From positions 806,001 through 870,000 of the forward strand of contig NZ_JAJLJH010000001.1 in the NCBI RefSeq assembly GCF_023231945.1: a DNA stretch of 64,000 nucleotides. Reading direction: 5' to 3'. Both the position numbers and the translations under genes were made by a program. Origin of the DNA: Scleromatobacter humisilvae. GTDB taxonomy: Bacteria; Pseudomonadota; Gammaproteobacteria; Burkholderiales; Burkholderiaceae_C. Position 1 is the first letter of the stretch; each line of letters opens with the position of its first letter. Below the pieces are notes generated by a model. That model did no database searches. It had not been told where the DNA came from and saw only the letters and a list, made by a program, of their open reading frames with translations. Positions 26,922-37,755 of the stretch are shown in pieces.

Positions 26922-29900
26922 TCAAACGAGCACGCGCTCGATGCCGCCCGCGTTGGCGCGCCTGACGTACTCCGGCATCCAGTTCTCGCCCAGGATCTTG
27001 CGCGCCATCTCGACGACGATGTAGTCGGCCTCGAGCAGGCCGTTCTGCAGGTCCTCGCCGTAGCGCGACAGCCCTTGCAGGCAGCTCGGGCAGGACGTCA
27101 GGATCTTCAGGTCGGCGTCCGGCTTCGCGAGGTTCTTCGTGGCCTGGATCGCGCGCAGCGCGGTCTCGTCCTTGCGCAGCTCCTCTTCCTTGCGGAAACG
27201 CACCTGCGTCGAGATGTCCGGCCGCGTGACGCCGAGCGTGCCCGACTCGCCGCAGCAGCGCGCGCTCTTGAGCACGTCCTCGCCCATCAGCGCCTTGACC
27301 GTCTTCATCGGATCCTGCAGCTTCATCGGCGTGTGGCACGGGTCGTGGTACAGATACCCCGCCCCGTTCTCCAGCCTGATGCCCTTCTCGAGCAGGAACT
27401 CGTGGATGTCGATGATGCGGCAGCCCGGGAAGATGTCCTCGAACTTGTAGCCCTGCAGCTGGTCATAGCAGGTGCCGCAGCTGACCACCACGGTCTTGAT
27501 GTCGAGGTAGTTGAGCGTGTTGGCGACGCGGTGGAAGAGCACGCGGTTGTCGGTGATCATCTCCTCGGCCTTGTCGAACTGGCCCGAACCGCGCTGGGGG
27601 TAGCCGCAGCACAGGTAGCCCGGCGGCAGCACCGTCTGCACGCCGGCGTGCCACAGCATCGCCTGCGTGGCCAGGCCGACCTGCGAGAACAGGCGCTCGG
27701 AGCCGCAGCCGGGGAAGTAGAAGACGGCCTCGGTCTCGGACGTCGTCGTCTTCGGATCGCGGATGATCGGGACGTAGTTCTTGTCCTCGATGTCGAGCAG
27801 CGCGCGGGCGGTCTTCTTCGGCAGGCCGCCCGGCATCTTCTTGTTGATGAAGTGGATCACCTGCTCCTTGATCGTCGCGGCACCGACCGTGGCGGGCGGC
27901 GCCGCGGTCTGGTGGCGTGCGGCGATCTTGAAGACGTCGTTGGCGATGCGCTGCGCCTTCATGCCCACGCCCACCATCGCGGCGCGCGCGATCTTGATCG
28001 TCTGCGGGTTCGTCGCGTTGAGCATCAGCATCGCGGCGGCGTTGCCGGGGCGGAAGGTCTTCTGGCCCATCTTGCGCAGCAGGTTGCGCATGTTCATCGA
28101 GACGTCGCCGAAGTCGATGTCCACCGGGCACGGCGTGACGCACTTGTGGCACACGGTGCAGTGGTCGCCGACGTCCTCGAATTCCTCCCAGTGGCGCAGC
28201 GATACCCCACGCCGTGTCTGCTCCTCGTACAGGAAGGCCTCGATCAGCAGCGAGGTCGCGAGGATCTTGTTGCGCGGGCTGTAGAGAAGGTTCGCGCGCG
28301 GCACGTGCGTGGCGCACACCGGCTTGCACTTGCCGCAGCGCAGGCAATCCTTGATCGACGCGCTGATCGCGCCGATGTCGGACTGCTGCATGATCAGCGA
28401 TTCGTGGCCCATCAGCCCGAACGACGGCGTGTACGCGTGCGACAGGTCGGCGTGGCGCACGTCCGCGCCGAGCGCGGCCAGCGACGCGCCGCGCAGCAGC
28501 TTGCCCTTGTTGAAACGGCCCTCGGGGTCGACGCGCTGCTTGTAGGCGGTGAAGTCGGCCAGCTCGAGGTCGGTCAGGAACTCGAGCTTGGTGATGCCGA
28601 TGCCGTGCTCGCCCGAGATCACGCCGTCGAGGCTGCGCGCCAGCACCATGATGCGCGCGACCGCCTCGTGCGCCGTCTGCAGCATCTCGTAGTTGTCGGA
28701 GTTGACCGGGATGTTGGTGTGCACGTTGCCGTCGCCGGCGTGCATGTGCAGCGCGACCCAGGTGCGCCCGCGCAGCACCTCCTTGTGGATGCGGCGGCAC
28801 TCCTCGATGATGGCCGTGAACTCGGCGCCGGCGAACAGCTGCTGCAGCGGCGCGAGCACCTGCGTCTTCCACGACGCGCGCAGCGTGTCGTCCTGCATGC
28901 GCTCGAAGAACGTGCGCGCCGGCTCCTCGTCGTGCGCGGGCTGCACGACGTCGAGGCCCTGCATCCACCCCGACCACAACGCGCGCACCTCGCCGATCAA
29001 CGCCAGCGCGCGCGTCACGCGATCGCCCAGCAGCTCGGCCGACGGGATGTTCTGCGAATCCTCGCTGCGGCCCAGCGGCAGCGGGCTGGCGGACAGGAAG
29101 CCCTCGAGCTTGTCCAGCAGCTCCAGCTTGTTGCGCAGGCTCAGCTCGATGTTGATGCGCTCGATGCCCAGCGTGTACTCGCCCATGCGCTCGAGCGGGA
29201 TCACCACGTCCTCGTTCACCTTGAACGCGTTGGTGTGCTTGGCGATGGCCGCGGTGCGCTTGCGATCGAGCCAGAACTTCTTGCGCGCGTCGGCGCTGAC
29301 GGCGATGAAGCCCTCGCCCGAGCGCGCGTTGGCCATGCGCACCACCTCGCTGGTGGCGCGCGCGACCGCGTCCTCGTCCGCGCCGACGATGTCGCCGAAC
29401 AGCGCCATCTTGGGCAGCCCGCCGCGCTTGCTCTTGGTGGCGTAGCCCACCGCGCGCAGGTAGCGGTCGTCGAGGTGCTCCAGGCCCGCCAGGATCGCGC
29501 CGTTGGGCAGCCTGGCCTGCGCGAACATGAAGTCCTTGATCTCGACGATGGACGGCACCGCCTCCTTCGGATTGCCGAAGAACTCCAGGCACACGGTGCG
29601 CACGTACGCCGGCATCTTGTGCACGACCCAGCGCGCGCTCGTGATCAGCCCGTCGGTGCCTTCCTTCTGGATGCCCGGCAGGCCGGCGAGGAACTTGTCG
29701 GTGACGTCCTTGCCCAGGCCTTCCTTGCGGAACTGCCGGCCCGGGATCTCCAGCACTTCGGTGCGCTCGAGCTTCTTGCCGGACGCGTCGAAATACCGGC
29801 ACTCGAAGCGCGCGACGGGCGCGTCGTGGATCTTGCCGAGGTTGTGGTCGAGGCGCGTGACCTCCAGCCACTTCGCGTCGGGCGTGACCATGCGCCAGCC

Positions 29901-30866
29901 GACGAGGTTGTCCAGCGCGGTGCCCCACAGCACGGCCTTCTTGCCGCCCGCGTTCATCGCGATGTTGCCGCCGATGCAGCTCGCCTCGGCCGATGTCGGG
30001 TCGACCGCGAACACGTAGCCCGAACGCTCGGCCGCGTCCGACACACGCTGCGTCACGACGCCGGCCTCCGTCCACACGGTGGCGACCGGCGCATCGTGGC
30101 CCGGGATCGCGACCAGCTCGACCTCGGTCATCGCCTCCAGCTTCTCGGTGTTGATGACCGCGCTCATCCACGTCAGCGGCACCGCGCCGCCGGTGTAGCC
30201 GGTGCCGCCGCCGCGCGGGACGATGGTCAAGCCCATCTCGACGCAGCCGGCGACCAGCGCGGCCATCTCGGCCTCGGTGTCGGGCGTGAGCACGACGAAC
30301 GGGTACTCGACGCGCCAGTCGGTGGCGTCGGTGACGTGCGAGACGCGCGACAGGCCGTCGAACTTGATGTTGTCCTTGGCCGTGACCTTGCCCAGCACCT
30401 TGCGCGCGCGCTGGCGCAGGTCCCACACGTCGCTGAAGTGCTTCGCGAAGGCCGCGACGGCGTCGCGCGCGCCCACGAGCAGCTCGGCGACGTTCGCGTC
30501 GCGATCGGCGTCGACGTCGGGCGTGCGGCGCTTCTCGACCTCGCCCAGCCGGTGGTTCAGCGCGTCGATCAGCAGCGCGCGGCGCTTGGGGTTGTCGAGG
30601 AGGTCATCCTCGAGGTACGGATTGCGCTGCACGACCCAGATGTCGCCCAGCACCTCGTAGAGCATGCGAGCCGAGCGGCCGGTGCGGCGCTCCTCGCGCA
30701 GGCGGTTCAGGATCTCCCAGGCGCGCGATCCGAGCAGCCGCAGCACGATCTCGCGGTCGGAGAACGAGGTGTAGTTGTACGGAATCTCCCGCAGCCGGGG
30801 GGCAGCGGGATGGGTCTGCGAGAGCGTTGCGGCGGCGGCCAGCGTTGTTGCGAGGGGAGCGTTCAT
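26922..30866 (-). CDS. giant FAD-linked oxidase / Fe-S / CCG-domain oxidoreductase (DUF3683, D-lactate or glycolate dehydrogenase-like)
   Basis: A 1314-residue fusion. The N-terminal DUF3683 region (about 30-150) contains [21 protein letters not shown]. An FAD-binding domain follows with [16 protein letters not shown], then an FAD oxidase C-terminal domain with [10 protein letters not shown] and GEHGIG. A ferredoxin-type region has two 4Fe-4S clusters ([11 protein letters not shown] and [14 protein letters not shown]), and two CCG modules (PGCGSERLF...CCGYP and HDPCHTPMK...CCGESGTLG) end it. This is the GlcD plus GlcF plan in one chain. It probably oxidises a 2-hydroxyacid and passes electrons to quinone; the substrate is uncertain. 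Confidence 0.9.
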   Translation of the reverse strand: MNAPLATTLAAAATLSQTHPAAPRLREIPYNYTSFSDREIVLRLLGSRAWEILNRLREERRTGRSARMLYEVLGDIWVVQRNPYLEDDLLDNPKRRALLIDALNHRLGEVEKRRTPDVDADRDANVAELLVGARDAVAAFAKHFSDVWDLRQRARKVLGKVTAKDNIKFDGLSRVSHVTDATDWRVEYPFVVLTPDTEAEMAALVAGCVEMGLTIVPRGGGTGYTGGAVPLTWMSAVINTEKLEAMTEVELVAIPGHDAPVATVWTEAGVVTQRVSDAAERSGYVFAVDPTSAEASCIGGNIAMNAGGKKAVLWGTALDNLVGWRMVTPDAKWLEVTRLDHNLGKIHDAPVARFECRYFDASGKKLERTEVLEIPGRQFRKEGLGKDVTDKFLAGLPGIQKEGTDGLITSARWVVHKMPAYVRTVCLEFFGNPKEAVPSIVEIKDFMFAQARLPNGAILAGLEHLDDRYLRAVGYATKSKRGGLPKMALFGDIVGADEDAVARATSEVVRMANARSGEGFIAVSADARKKFWLDRKRTAAIAKHTNAFKVNEDVVIPLERMGEYTLGIERINIELSLRNKLELLDKLEGFLSASPLPLGRSEDSQNIPSAELLGDRVTRALALIGEVRALWSGWMQGLDVVQPAHDEEPARTFFERMQDDTLRASWKTQVLAPLQQLFAGAEFTAIIEECRRIHKEVLRGRTWVALHMHAGDGNVHTNIPVNSDNYEMLQTAHEAVARIMVLARSLDGVISGEHGIGITKLEFLTDLELADFTAYKQRVDPEGRFNKGKLLRGASLAALGADVRHADLSHAYTPSFGLMGHESLIMQQSDIGAISASIKDCLRCGKCKPVCATHVPRANLLYSPRNKILATSLLIEAFLYEEQTRRGVSLRHWEEFEDVGDHCTVCHKCVTPCPVDIDFGDVSMNMRNLLRKMGQKTFRPGNAAAMLMLNATNPQTIKIARAAMVGVGMKAQRIANDVFKIAARHQTAAPPATVGAATIKEQVIHFINKKMPGGLPKKTARALLDIEDKNYVPIIRDPKTTTSETEAVFYFPGCGSERLFSQVGLATQAMLWHAGVQTVLPPGYLCCGYPQRGSGQFDKAEEMITDNRVLFHRVANTLNYLDIKTVVVSCGTCYDQLQGYKFEDIFPGCRIIDIHEFLLEKGIRLENGAGYLYHDPCHTPMKLQDPMKTVKALMGEDVLKSARCCGESGTLGVTRPDISTQVRFRKEEELRKDETALRAIQATKNLAKPDADLKILTSCPSCLQGLSRYGEDLQNGLLEADYIVVEMARKILGENWMPEYVRRANAGGIERVLV

Positions 30867-31072
30867 GGGGCCTGGGCACGAGGGAGGACGCGACCACGCC
30901 TGGAAAAATGCCTGCAGCGTGGGGTTGAATCGTAACGCAGCGGCCCTGGCGCGCCTCGCGTGGGGTCGGCCTTCTCGAAGCGCGTGCGCCCCGATGTCGC
31001 GGCAGTTCTACACTTCATCGACCAAGCTCCGGCGTCGAGCAACGAACGCTTCGCCGCCCACGAAGGACGCAG

Positions 31073-31825
31073 ATGCCCACCGACTGGCCCTACCCCACCT
31101 GGATCGCGCACCGCGGCGCCGGCAAGCGCGCGCCCGAGAACACGCTGGCCGCGTTCCGCGAGGGCGCGGCGCAGGGGTTCCGCATGTTCGAGTGCGACGT
31201 CAAGCTGTCGGCCGACGACGTGCCCTTCCTGCTCCACGACAGCACGCTGGAACGCACCACCTCGGGGCTGGGCACGGCCGGCGAGCGGCCGTGGACCGCG
31301 CTGTCGCAGCTCGACGCCGGCAGCTGGCACGGCGCGCGCCATGCGGGCGAGACGATCCCGACGCTCGCGGCCATCGCGCGCTTCGTGCTGGCCAACGGCC
31401 TGGCCATCAACCTCGAGATCAAGCCGACGCCCGGCGTCGAGACCCGCACCGGCGACTTCGTCGCCCGCGCCGCGGCCCAGCTCTGGGCCGGCAGCGCGAC
31501 GCCGCCGCTGCTGAGCTCGTTCGACGTCGCCGCGCTGGAGGCCGCGGCCGCCGCCGCGCCGGCGCTGCCGCGCGCGCTGCTGCTCGACGAGCTCGCGCCC
31601 GGCTGGTTCGAGACGGCGCAGCGCCTGGCCTGCCGCGCCGTCGTCACGCACTTCTCGCTGATGGACGCCGCGCTCGTGGCGCGCCTGCACGGCGCAGGCA
31701 TGCGCGCGCTGGTCTATACCGTCAACGCGCCCGCCGACCTCGCCGCGATGCGGGCGGCGGGCGTCGACGGCGTGATCACCGACGAGGTCGAGCGCTACGC
31801 GGCCGACGCCCGCGCCGAACGCTAG
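31073..31825 (+). CDS. ugpQ: glycerophosphodiester phosphodiesterase UgpQ
   Basis: A 250-residue cytoplasmic GDPD-family enzyme that splits glycerophosphodiesters into glycerol-3-phosphate and an alcohol. The active-site signature is complete: HRG at 13-15 and PENT, the metal ligands in FECDVKLSAD, LLHDSTLERTTSG, LEIKPT and the terminal GVDGVITDEVERY. No signal peptide is present, as in E. coli UgpQ. An AAGGA site precedes the ATG. Its TAG shares a CTAG with the convergent MFS gene. Confidence 0.95.
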   Translation: MPTDWPYPTWIAHRGAGKRAPENTLAAFREGAAQGFRMFECDVKLSADDVPFLLHDSTLERTTSGLGTAGERPWTALSQLDAGSWHGARHAGETIPTLAAIARFVLANGLAINLEIKPTPGVETRTGDFVARAAAQLWAGSATPPLLSSFDVAALEAAAAAAPALPRALLLDELAPGWFETAQRLACRAVVTHFSLMDAALVARLHGAGMRALVYTVNAPADLAAMRAAGVDGVITDEVERYAADARAER

Positions 31826-33180
31826 GGCTGCAGCAGCTCGGCGGCGACATCGGTCTCCGCATCGGGCAGGCGCGGCAGCACGCGGATGGCGCGCAGCACC
31901 GGGCTGCGCCACGCCACGATCGTCAGCAGCAGCCCGAAGCCGCCCGCGAACGCCAGCGACGCGCGCAGGTCGACGTGCTCGCCCAGCCAGCCGCCGATCA
32001 GCGCGCCCGGCACCGCGGGCAGCAGGATCAGCCAGCGCATCGTGCTGGTCATGCGCCCCAGCATCGGCGCCGGCGTCACCGACTGGCGCAGCGCCAGGAA
32101 GTTGATGAACATCAGCACCGCGCCGAGGCCGAACAGCATCAGGTTGAGCGCGAAGATCGCCACGCCCAGCGGCCCGACGGGCGCCACCGACAGCAGGATC
32201 CAGCCGAGGCTGCACGAGCCGATGCCCATCGTCATCGACGGCCCGGGCCCGAAGTGCTTGCTGATGCGATGGCCCACCAGCGCCGCCAGCACCGTGCCGA
32301 AGCCCAGGCAGACGTAGCTCAGGCCCACGCTCTGCTCCGACAGCCCCAGCGTGCGCGTCGCGAACAGGATGTTGACGACCTGCGCCGAGTTGTTGCACAT
32401 CTGCCAGCCGCCGGCGCAGCTCGCCAGCACCACCAGCAGCCGGTTGTGCAGCACGAAGCGCAACCCCGCCTTCAGCTCGGGCCAGAACCGGCTGTCGCCC
32501 GACGGCGGCTTCTCGTTGACGCGGATGCCGCGCAGGATCGCGGCCGACAGCAGCAGCAGGCCGGCGTCGAACAGCAGCGCCACGGGCGCGCCCAGCAGCT
32601 TGATCAGCGCGCCGGCCAGGCCCGGCCCGGCGACGTCCGCCCCGGAGCTCGCCAGCGCGTTCTTTGCATTCGCCTCGACCAGCCGGTCGCGCTCGACGAC
32701 CTGCGTCAGCACCACCTGCGAGGCGCTGCCCGCCGAGGTGTTGACGATGCCGATGACGAAGGCCACCGCGTAGAGCCAGCCGATGGACAGCTCGTGCAGC
32801 CACCACGCGAGCGGCACGCTGGCCGACGCGGTGGCCATCGTCAGCTCGCCGGCGATGTAGACCGGCAGCTTGCGCACGCGGTCCAGCCACACGCCCGAGG
32901 GCAGCGAGAAGATCACGAAGGGCAGCAGCTCCATCGTGGTGAGCGCGCCCATCTGCGTGGGCGAGGCGTGCAGCAGCACGGCGGCCGTCAGCGGCAGCGC
33001 CAGCATCATGATCTGCGCGCCGAACGAGCTGGTCAGCACCGACGTCCACAGGCGGCGATAGACGGCGTCGCGCAGCAGGTCGTTGGGCGCCAGCGTGAAG
33101 CGCGCCTGCAGCGCGGCCAGCGTGCGCTGCAGGCCGCCGCCGCTCTGCCTGAGCGCGGCCATGTCGGGTTTCTTGTCCAT
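31822..33180 (-). CDS. MFS transporter (DHA3/EntS-like exporter)
   Basis: A 452-residue membrane protein with about 12 helices and the architecture of EntS/DHA3-type proton-driven exporters. FGAQIMMLALPLTAAVLL forms the first helices. The loop motif PSGVWLDRVRKLPVYIAGEL corresponds to the MFS motif A, and VVERDRLVEANAKNALASSG is a typical DHA3 element. A soluble start of about 45 residues precedes the first helix. The substrate is unknown. The 3' end overlaps ugpQ through a shared CTAG. Confidence 0.88.
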   Translation of the reverse strand: MDKKPDMAALRQSGGGLQRTLAALQARFTLAPNDLLRDAVYRRLWTSVLTSSFGAQIMMLALPLTAAVLLHASPTQMGALTTMELLPFVIFSLPSGVWLDRVRKLPVYIAGELTMATASASVPLAWWLHELSIGWLYAVAFVIGIVNTSAGSASQVVLTQVVERDRLVEANAKNALASSGADVAGPGLAGALIKLLGAPVALLFDAGLLLLSAAILRGIRVNEKPPSGDSRFWPELKAGLRFVLHNRLLVVLASCAGGWQMCNNSAQVVNILFATRTLGLSEQSVGLSYVCLGFGTVLAALVGHRISKHFGPGPSMTMGIGSCSLGWILLSVAPVGPLGVAIFALNLMLFGLGAVLMFINFLALRQSVTPAPMLGRMTSTMRWLILLPAVPGALIGGWLGEHVDLRASLAFAGGFGLLLTIVAWRSPVLRAIRVLPRLPDAETDVAAELLQP

Positions 33181-33325
33181 GATCGTCGTTCTCCCTGTCG
33201 TCGGACCGCTTCGCGTCTCGTGGACGCGGCGGCCCGGTTGTCCTGTCAGCGGCAGGCCCGAAATGGGCGGCGCCTGCCGCTGGAATCCCAGCAGCAGCGG
33301 GCGCGGCCCGGATCGGCTGGGAGAG

Positions 33326-33634
33326 TTACATGCCCGGTGCGACGACCGGCGCGGCGGACGCCATCGTGGCGACCTTGCACGGATGCATCGGCATGGCGTC
33401 GCTGGTCGGCGTGCCGCACGACGGCATCGCGGCCGGTGTGGGTGCCGGGGCGACGCTCGGTGCGCCCACCAGGTCGGCGAGGCGGCATTGCAGCCGCGGC
33501 CCGACCAGTTGCAGCGCGACGGCCGCCACGAGCGCGGCCGCGACGATCGCGCCACGCGCCGCCAGGCCCCGCACACGACGCGGCGCGGCCACGCGCGGAG
33601 CGCGTCGTCGGGCGATGTCGGGGTGGGGTTTCAT
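33326..33634 (-). CDS. small single-pass membrane or exported protein
   Basis: A 102-residue protein with a basic N-terminus (ARRRAPRVAAPRRVRG), one hydrophobic helix (about 27-45, AAIVAAALVAAVALQ-like) and a Pro/Ala/Met-rich periplasmic tail with PSCGTPTSDAMPMHPCK. The Met, His and Cys residues could bind a metal, which is inference only. There is no strong ribosome-binding site. Not a family I recognise; it is moderately likely to be a real gene. Confidence 0.5.
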   Translation of the reverse strand: MKPHPDIARRRAPRVAAPRRVRGLAARGAIVAAALVAAVALQLVGPRLQCRLADLVGAPSVAPAPTPAAMPSCGTPTSDAMPMHPCKVATMASAAPVVAPGM

Positions 33635-33745
33635 GGGCAGGCGTGGGTGGGTCGTCGAGCAGATTCGATAGTAGCAGCGGCCCGCGCCCGCAGGCAAGCG
33701 CTCGCCGGGGATTCGCGCCGCCGGCGCAACAGCGCGCAGCGGCGT

Positions 33746-34054
33746 TCAGGCCTCGGGGATCTTGTAACCGCAGACGGCGCACTCGACCTTCTTCAGCGAC
33801 ATCCACGGAAACGCGCGCAGGTAGCGGTGGTCGCATTTCGGACAGCGGCTGCCCGAGCGGCGCGCGATCAGGCTGAACGTCACGGCGATCCACAGCACGT
33901 CCAGCGTCGTGTAGAGCGCCGGCGGCGGCTCGCCGGCGAACTGGCGCCAGAGCCGGATGAACAGGAACATCGCCGCGCTGCCGACCGGCAGCCACCACCA
34001 GATCAGGCGACGGTCGCGACGCAGTTGCGTGAGCGTGAGGGGAGCAGGCGCCAA
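33746..34054 (-). CDS. small membrane zinc-ribbon protein downstream of argJ
   Basis: A 102-residue protein with two hydrophobic segments (IWWWLPVGSAAMFLFIRLW and TLDVLWIAVTFSLIA) and a C-terminal zinc ribbon formed by CPKCDHRYLRAF and CAVCGYK. The start is TTG, four bases after the argJ stop, with GGAG eight bases upstream inside argJ, so it is probably cotranslated with argJ. The function is unknown. The two CxxC pairs suggest bound zinc. Confidence 0.72.
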   Translation of the reverse strand: MAPAPLTLTQLRRDRRLIWWWLPVGSAAMFLFIRLWRQFAGEPPPALYTTLDVLWIAVTFSLIARRSGSRCPKCDHRYLRAFPWMSLKKVECAVCGYKIPEA

Positions 34055-34058
34055 CGGC

Positions 34059-35303
34059 TCAGCTCCGGTAGTCGGCGTTGATCTTGACGTAGTCGTACGA
34101 CAGGTCGCACGTCCACACCGTGGCCGACGCGCCGCCGCGCTTGAGGTCGATCCGCACCGTGATCTCGGATTGCTTCATCACGCGCGCGCCGTCCTCCTCT
34201 CGGTAGTCGGCGCGGCGGCCACCGTCGGTGACCACGGCGACGTCGTCGAGGAACAGGTCGATGCGCGACTGGTCGAGATCGGCGATGCCCGCGTAGCCGA
34301 CCGCCGCCAGGATCCGGCCGAGATTCGGGTCGCTCGCGAAGAACGCCGTCTTGACCAGCGGCGAATGGGCGATCGCGTAGGCCGCGAGCCTGCACTCGGC
34401 CTCGTCGCGGCCGCCGTCGATCTGCACGGTGATGAACTTCGTCGCGCCCTCGCCGTCGCGCACGATGGCTTGCGCCAGCTGCTGCGCGACCTGCGTGACG
34501 GCGGCGGCCAGCGTCCGGCCGTCGTCGGAGTCGAGTGAGTCGATGCGCGCGTGGCCGGCCTGCTGCGTGGCCATCACGACGAAGCTGTCGTTGGTCGACG
34601 TGTCGCCGTCGATGGTGATGCGGTTGAACGACGCGTCGGCGGCCTGCTTCGCGAGCACCTGCAGCAGCGGCGCGGCGATCACGGCGTCGGTGGCCAGGAA
34701 GCCCAGCATCGTGGCCATGTTGGGGCGGATCATGCCGGCGCCCTTGCTGATGCCGGTGACGGTGACCGTCTTGCCGCCGATGGTGACCTGCGCCGACGCG
34801 GCCTTGGGCAGCGTGTCGGTGGTCATGATGCCCTCGGCGGCCTGCGCCCAGTTGGAGACGGCCAGGTCGCCCAGCGCGGCCGGCAGGCCGGCCTCGATGC
34901 GCTCGACCGGCAGCTGCTCCATGATCACGCCGGTCGAGAACGGCAGCACCTGCGTCGGCTTGATGCCGAGCAGCCCCGCCGCGGCCTCGCAGGTGCGGCG
35001 CGCGCGCGCGAGGCCGTCGGCGCCGGTGCCCGCGTTCGCGTTGCCGGTGTTGATGACCAGCGCGCGGATGCCCTCCTGGCCGTCGCGGTTGCCCGTGGCC
35101 AGGTGCTCGCGGCAGACCTGCACCGGCGCGGCGCAGAAACGGTTCTGCGTGAACACGCCCGCCACCAGCGTGCCGGCGTCGAGCACGAACGCGACCAGGT
35201 CCTTGCGGTTGGCCTTGCGCACGCCGGCCATCGCGATGCCCACGCGCACGCCGGGGACGGGATGCAGGTCGGCGGGCTTGGGGGCGGTGAGGTTGACGGG
35301 CAT
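34059..35303 (-). CDS. argJ: bifunctional glutamate N-acetyltransferase / acetylornithine transacetylase ArgJ
   Basis: A 414-residue arginine-synthesis enzyme that transfers acetyl from acetylornithine to glutamate and, when bifunctional, also uses acetyl-CoA. The proprotein is self-cleaved at the conserved ATML site (197-200), with Thr198 the new N-terminal nucleophile. [37 protein letters not shown] and [19 protein letters not shown] are family blocks. GGAG eight bases upstream of the ATG fixes the start. In Burkholderiales argJ usually lies next to secA; here about 6 kb separates them. Confidence 0.96.
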   Translation of the reverse strand: MPVNLTAPKPADLHPVPGVRVGIAMAGVRKANRKDLVAFVLDAGTLVAGVFTQNRFCAAPVQVCREHLATGNRDGQEGIRALVINTGNANAGTGADGLARARRTCEAAAGLLGIKPTQVLPFSTGVIMEQLPVERIEAGLPAALGDLAVSNWAQAAEGIMTTDTLPKAASAQVTIGGKTVTVTGISKGAGMIRPNMATMLGFLATDAVIAAPLLQVLAKQAADASFNRITIDGDTSTNDSFVVMATQQAGHARIDSLDSDDGRTLAAAVTQVAQQLAQAIVRDGEGATKFITVQIDGGRDEAECRLAAYAIAHSPLVKTAFFASDPNLGRILAAVGYAGIADLDQSRIDLFLDDVAVVTDGGRRADYREEDGARVMKQSEITVRIDLKRGGASATVWTCDLSYDYVKINADYRS

Positions 35304-35410
35304 GCTTGGGCTCCAGGAGGCGGCGAACGTCGCCGCGAGAACACGCGATTCTAGAAGGCGTCGGTGACGGCACGCGCAGGCCCGGCGTGGGCAATCGACG
35401 CACCCCGGCG

Positions 35411-37045
35411 TCAGTCGCTGCTGCCGCCGCCCCCGCCGCAACTGCTGCCGCCGCTGCACGAGCTGCCGCAGCTGCTGCCAGCACTGCAACTGCTGCCGCC
35501 GGCATCGCCGCCTCCGCCGACGTCGCCCGCGCTCCAACCGGCACCGCCGGCGTCGACCGCCGCGGCGCCGCCGCCGCAGGACGACCCGCCGCCGCCGCAA
35601 GAAGCGTCGAACAGGCCGCCGAACATCGAGCCGAACCCGGAGTCGTTGCCGTCGCCCGAGCCGTGCTCCTGCGCCTTCTTGCGCGCCATCAAGCGCGCCG
35701 GCGGGCCCAGCGCGCCGAACGGGCCGTCCAGGCCCGCGAAGCGCAGGTCGCCCGCGAAGGCGGCCGCGCCCGCCAGCGCCACGCCGAGTGCCAGCGCGTC
35801 GCCCACCGGCGACACCGCCTTGAACTGGCCGTGCCGCAGCCGCATGTCGCGCAGCGACTGCTCCGCGCGCGCCGCGACGCGCGTCGGCCGGCGCGCCAGG
35901 TGCAGCAGCATCGACACGTCGACGAGCGACAGCGCCGCGACGATGACGAGCTCTCCGAACTGGCCGCCCGCGAAGGCTGCGCGGCAGCGCGCGAAGCACA
36001 CGGCCAGCCACAGCGTGAACAGCAGCAGCGCGCGGGCCCGGCCACGCGGCATGGTGCCGCGGTCGGCGATCAGCCGCGCCGCGGCCAGGCGGCGTTCGCA
36101 GGCGTCGGCCAGGGGCTTGACGGCCCGGCAGGCGTCCGCGAAGAGCAGGCCCGCGTCGGTGGCCGCGCGCAGGCAGGCCGCTTCCACCGGATGCCGCGCC
36201 GGCGCGGTCGCGCCGCGGTCGACGGCCAGCGCGTGGCGCGGCAGCGCCGTATCCTGCGCGTCGACCGGCTGGCGCAGGATGCCGCGTTCCAGCAAGGCGA
36301 CGATGGCCGTCATCGCCATGCGCGGCGCGGCGCCGGCGAACCACGCGACCTCGTAGGGTTCGAGCACGTCGCGCCGATGCCGCGTGCTCACGACGTCGCC
36401 CGGCTTGAGCACGACCCATCCCGTCACGCCCAGCATCACCAGCGCCTCGACCAGGAACACGCCCGCCGATCCACCCAGCAGCGGCCCGAGGACGAAGGAC
36501 GCGAGCCATGCGGCCACCACGCTCGCCCAGCCGAGGCGACTCCCCGGCCGCAACAGCGCGGGCACCGTCCAGCGCGGCACGTCGACGGGATCGGGTGGCA
36601 GCGGCTTGCCGGGCGTCGGCCAGATCGCCTCCGGCGGCGCCGCGCCGAAGCCGCGGCGATAGACCGTGCGCGTGTAGTCATGCATCTCGCGATGGCGCTG
36701 CACCTCGCCGTCGCCGGCCCGCGCCGGCTCATGGTGCAGGAAGCGGCCGAACACCGCGTCGCAGAAGGCCGCGTAGTGCACGGTGCGGGTCAGGTGCAGG
36801 TGCCAGGCCTGGTCGACGTCGCGCGACGGGCTGACGGGATGCTTCGCCAGCTGCGTCAGCACGAGGAAGCGCCGGTACTCGGCCGCGACCGCGATCGCAT
36901 AGCCGAGCGTCCAGCCGTTGTCTTCGGCAAGGCGCGTCTCGAAGCCGAGCGGGTCGTCCGGCGCATCCAGGCCGCGGGCCTCGATGCGCTCGAGCAGCTG
37001 GAGCGCGCGGGGATGGCCGGTGGCCACGGTCTCGGGAGCGTTCAT
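35411..37045 (-). CDS. TIGR04222-type membrane protein with DVDQAWH domain and Cys/Gly-rich tail
   Basis: A 544-residue protein. The N-terminal domain (1-130) has [21 protein letters not shown] and the hallmark [11 protein letters not shown] (Asp76-His84), then GRFLHHEP. Helices occur near 175-215 and in the second half ([29 protein letters not shown]). The C-terminal 80 residues are almost only Gly, Ser, Ala and Cys, ending in repeated SSCGG-type units. This is the layout of TIGR04222 proteins, whose role is unknown. A shorter relative lies just upstream. The tail cysteines may bind metal or be modified; that is inference. Confidence 0.85.
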   Translation of the reverse strand: MNAPETVATGHPRALQLLERIEARGLDAPDDPLGFETRLAEDNGWTLGYAIAVAAEYRRFLVLTQLAKHPVSPSRDVDQAWHLHLTRTVHYAAFCDAVFGRFLHHEPARAGDGEVQRHREMHDYTRTVYRRGFGAAPPEAIWPTPGKPLPPDPVDVPRWTVPALLRPGSRLGWASVVAAWLASFVLGPLLGGSAGVFLVEALVMLGVTGWVVLKPGDVVSTRHRRDVLEPYEVAWFAGAAPRMAMTAIVALLERGILRQPVDAQDTALPRHALAVDRGATAPARHPVEAACLRAATDAGLLFADACRAVKPLADACERRLAAARLIADRGTMPRGRARALLLFTLWLAVCFARCRAAFAGGQFGELVIVAALSLVDVSMLLHLARRPTRVAARAEQSLRDMRLRHGQFKAVSPVGDALALGVALAGAAAFAGDLRFAGLDGPFGALGPPARLMARKKAQEHGSGDGNDSGFGSMFGGLFDASCGGGGSSCGGGAAAVDAGGAGWSAGDVGGGGDAGGSSCSAGSSCGSSCSGGSSCGGGGGSSD

Positions 37046-37104
37046 GGTGCGGCTTGTCGTTGGAGCGGGTTATAGCCGGAATCGACGGGTGGCCTGCGTC
37101 GCGT

Positions 37105-37602
37105 TCACCCGCCGCACCCGCCGCCGCAGCCTCCGCCGCCGCACCCGCCAGCCGTGCCGAAGCGCCGGTCGACCGCGGGCCACACGTCGCGCGGCGCCTC
37201 GGCGCAGAACGCGCGCCGGTAGTGCGACAGCGTCGCCGCATACATCGCGCGATGGCGCTGGTGCTCGTCGGCGCCGGCGGCGGCCGGATGGTGGTGCAGG
37301 AAGCGCCCGACCACCTCGCGGCAGAAGCGTTCGTAGTCGGCGGTGCGGGTGATATGGAGGTGCCAGGCCTGGTCGACGTCGTCCGACGGACAGACCTGGA
37401 CGCCGGCGACCTGCGTGAGCACGAGGAAGCGGCGGTATTCGTGGACGACGCGCACGGCGTGCCCGAGCGTCCAGCAATTGCCGTCGGCCAGCCGGCACTC
37501 GAAGGCGAGCGGATCGACCGGTGCGGAAAGAGGATGGGCCTCGACGCGCGCCAGCAATTCGGCGGCGGAGGGGGTTTGCTCGTTGTGCGAGTGACTGGTG
37601 AT
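37105..37602 (-). CDS. short DVDQAWH-domain protein with CGGGGCGGG tail, apparent ATC start
   Basis: A 165-residue relative of the neighbouring TIGR04222 protein, consisting only of the N-terminal domain ([32 protein letters not shown] around 74-84, GRFLHHHP) and a Cys/Gly tail (GGCGGGGCGGGCGG). The membrane part is absent. The best start is ATC: AGGAAGG lies five bases before it, an A-rich leader precedes it, and the first 20 residues then align with the paralog. No ATG, GTG or TTG occurs near that site. A TTG 45 bases inside lacks a ribosome-binding site. Function unknown. Confidence 0.75.
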   Translation of the reverse strand: MTSHSHNEQTPSAAELLARVEAHPLSAPVDPLAFECRLADGNCWTLGHAVRVVHEYRRFLVLTQVAGVQVCPSDDVDQAWHLHITRTADYERFCREVVGRFLHHHPAAAGADEHQRHRAMYAATLSHYRRAFCAEAPRDVWPAVDRRFGTAGGCGGGGCGGGCGG

Positions 37603-37699
37603 GGGAACCTTCCTTTCTTGTTGTTATGGTCTCTTCTTGTTTTTGTCGGAAGTGTCAGCGGACGCGCGAATCAGCGGCAATCGTGGGAAACCACATGCG

Positions 37700-37728
37700 C
37701 AAGGGAAAACGGCCGAACGAGTCGGCCG
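37700..37728 (-). terminator. intrinsic terminator after the ABC ATPase gene
   Basis: Stem CGGCCGA/TCGGCCG with a five-base loop, followed on the minus strand by TTTTCCCTT, 28 bp after the ATPase stop. It separates the ABC transporter message from the DVDQAWH genes, which then need their own promoter in the A-rich stretch that follows. Confidence 0.7.
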
Positions 37729-37755
37729 CGGGCGTGCAGGAAGCGATCGCGTCGC

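Noticed and set aside
27075-30935. Open frame of about 1,290 codons opposite the large oxidoreductase gene
   Set aside because: Shadow of the real gene; no start signals and no domain.
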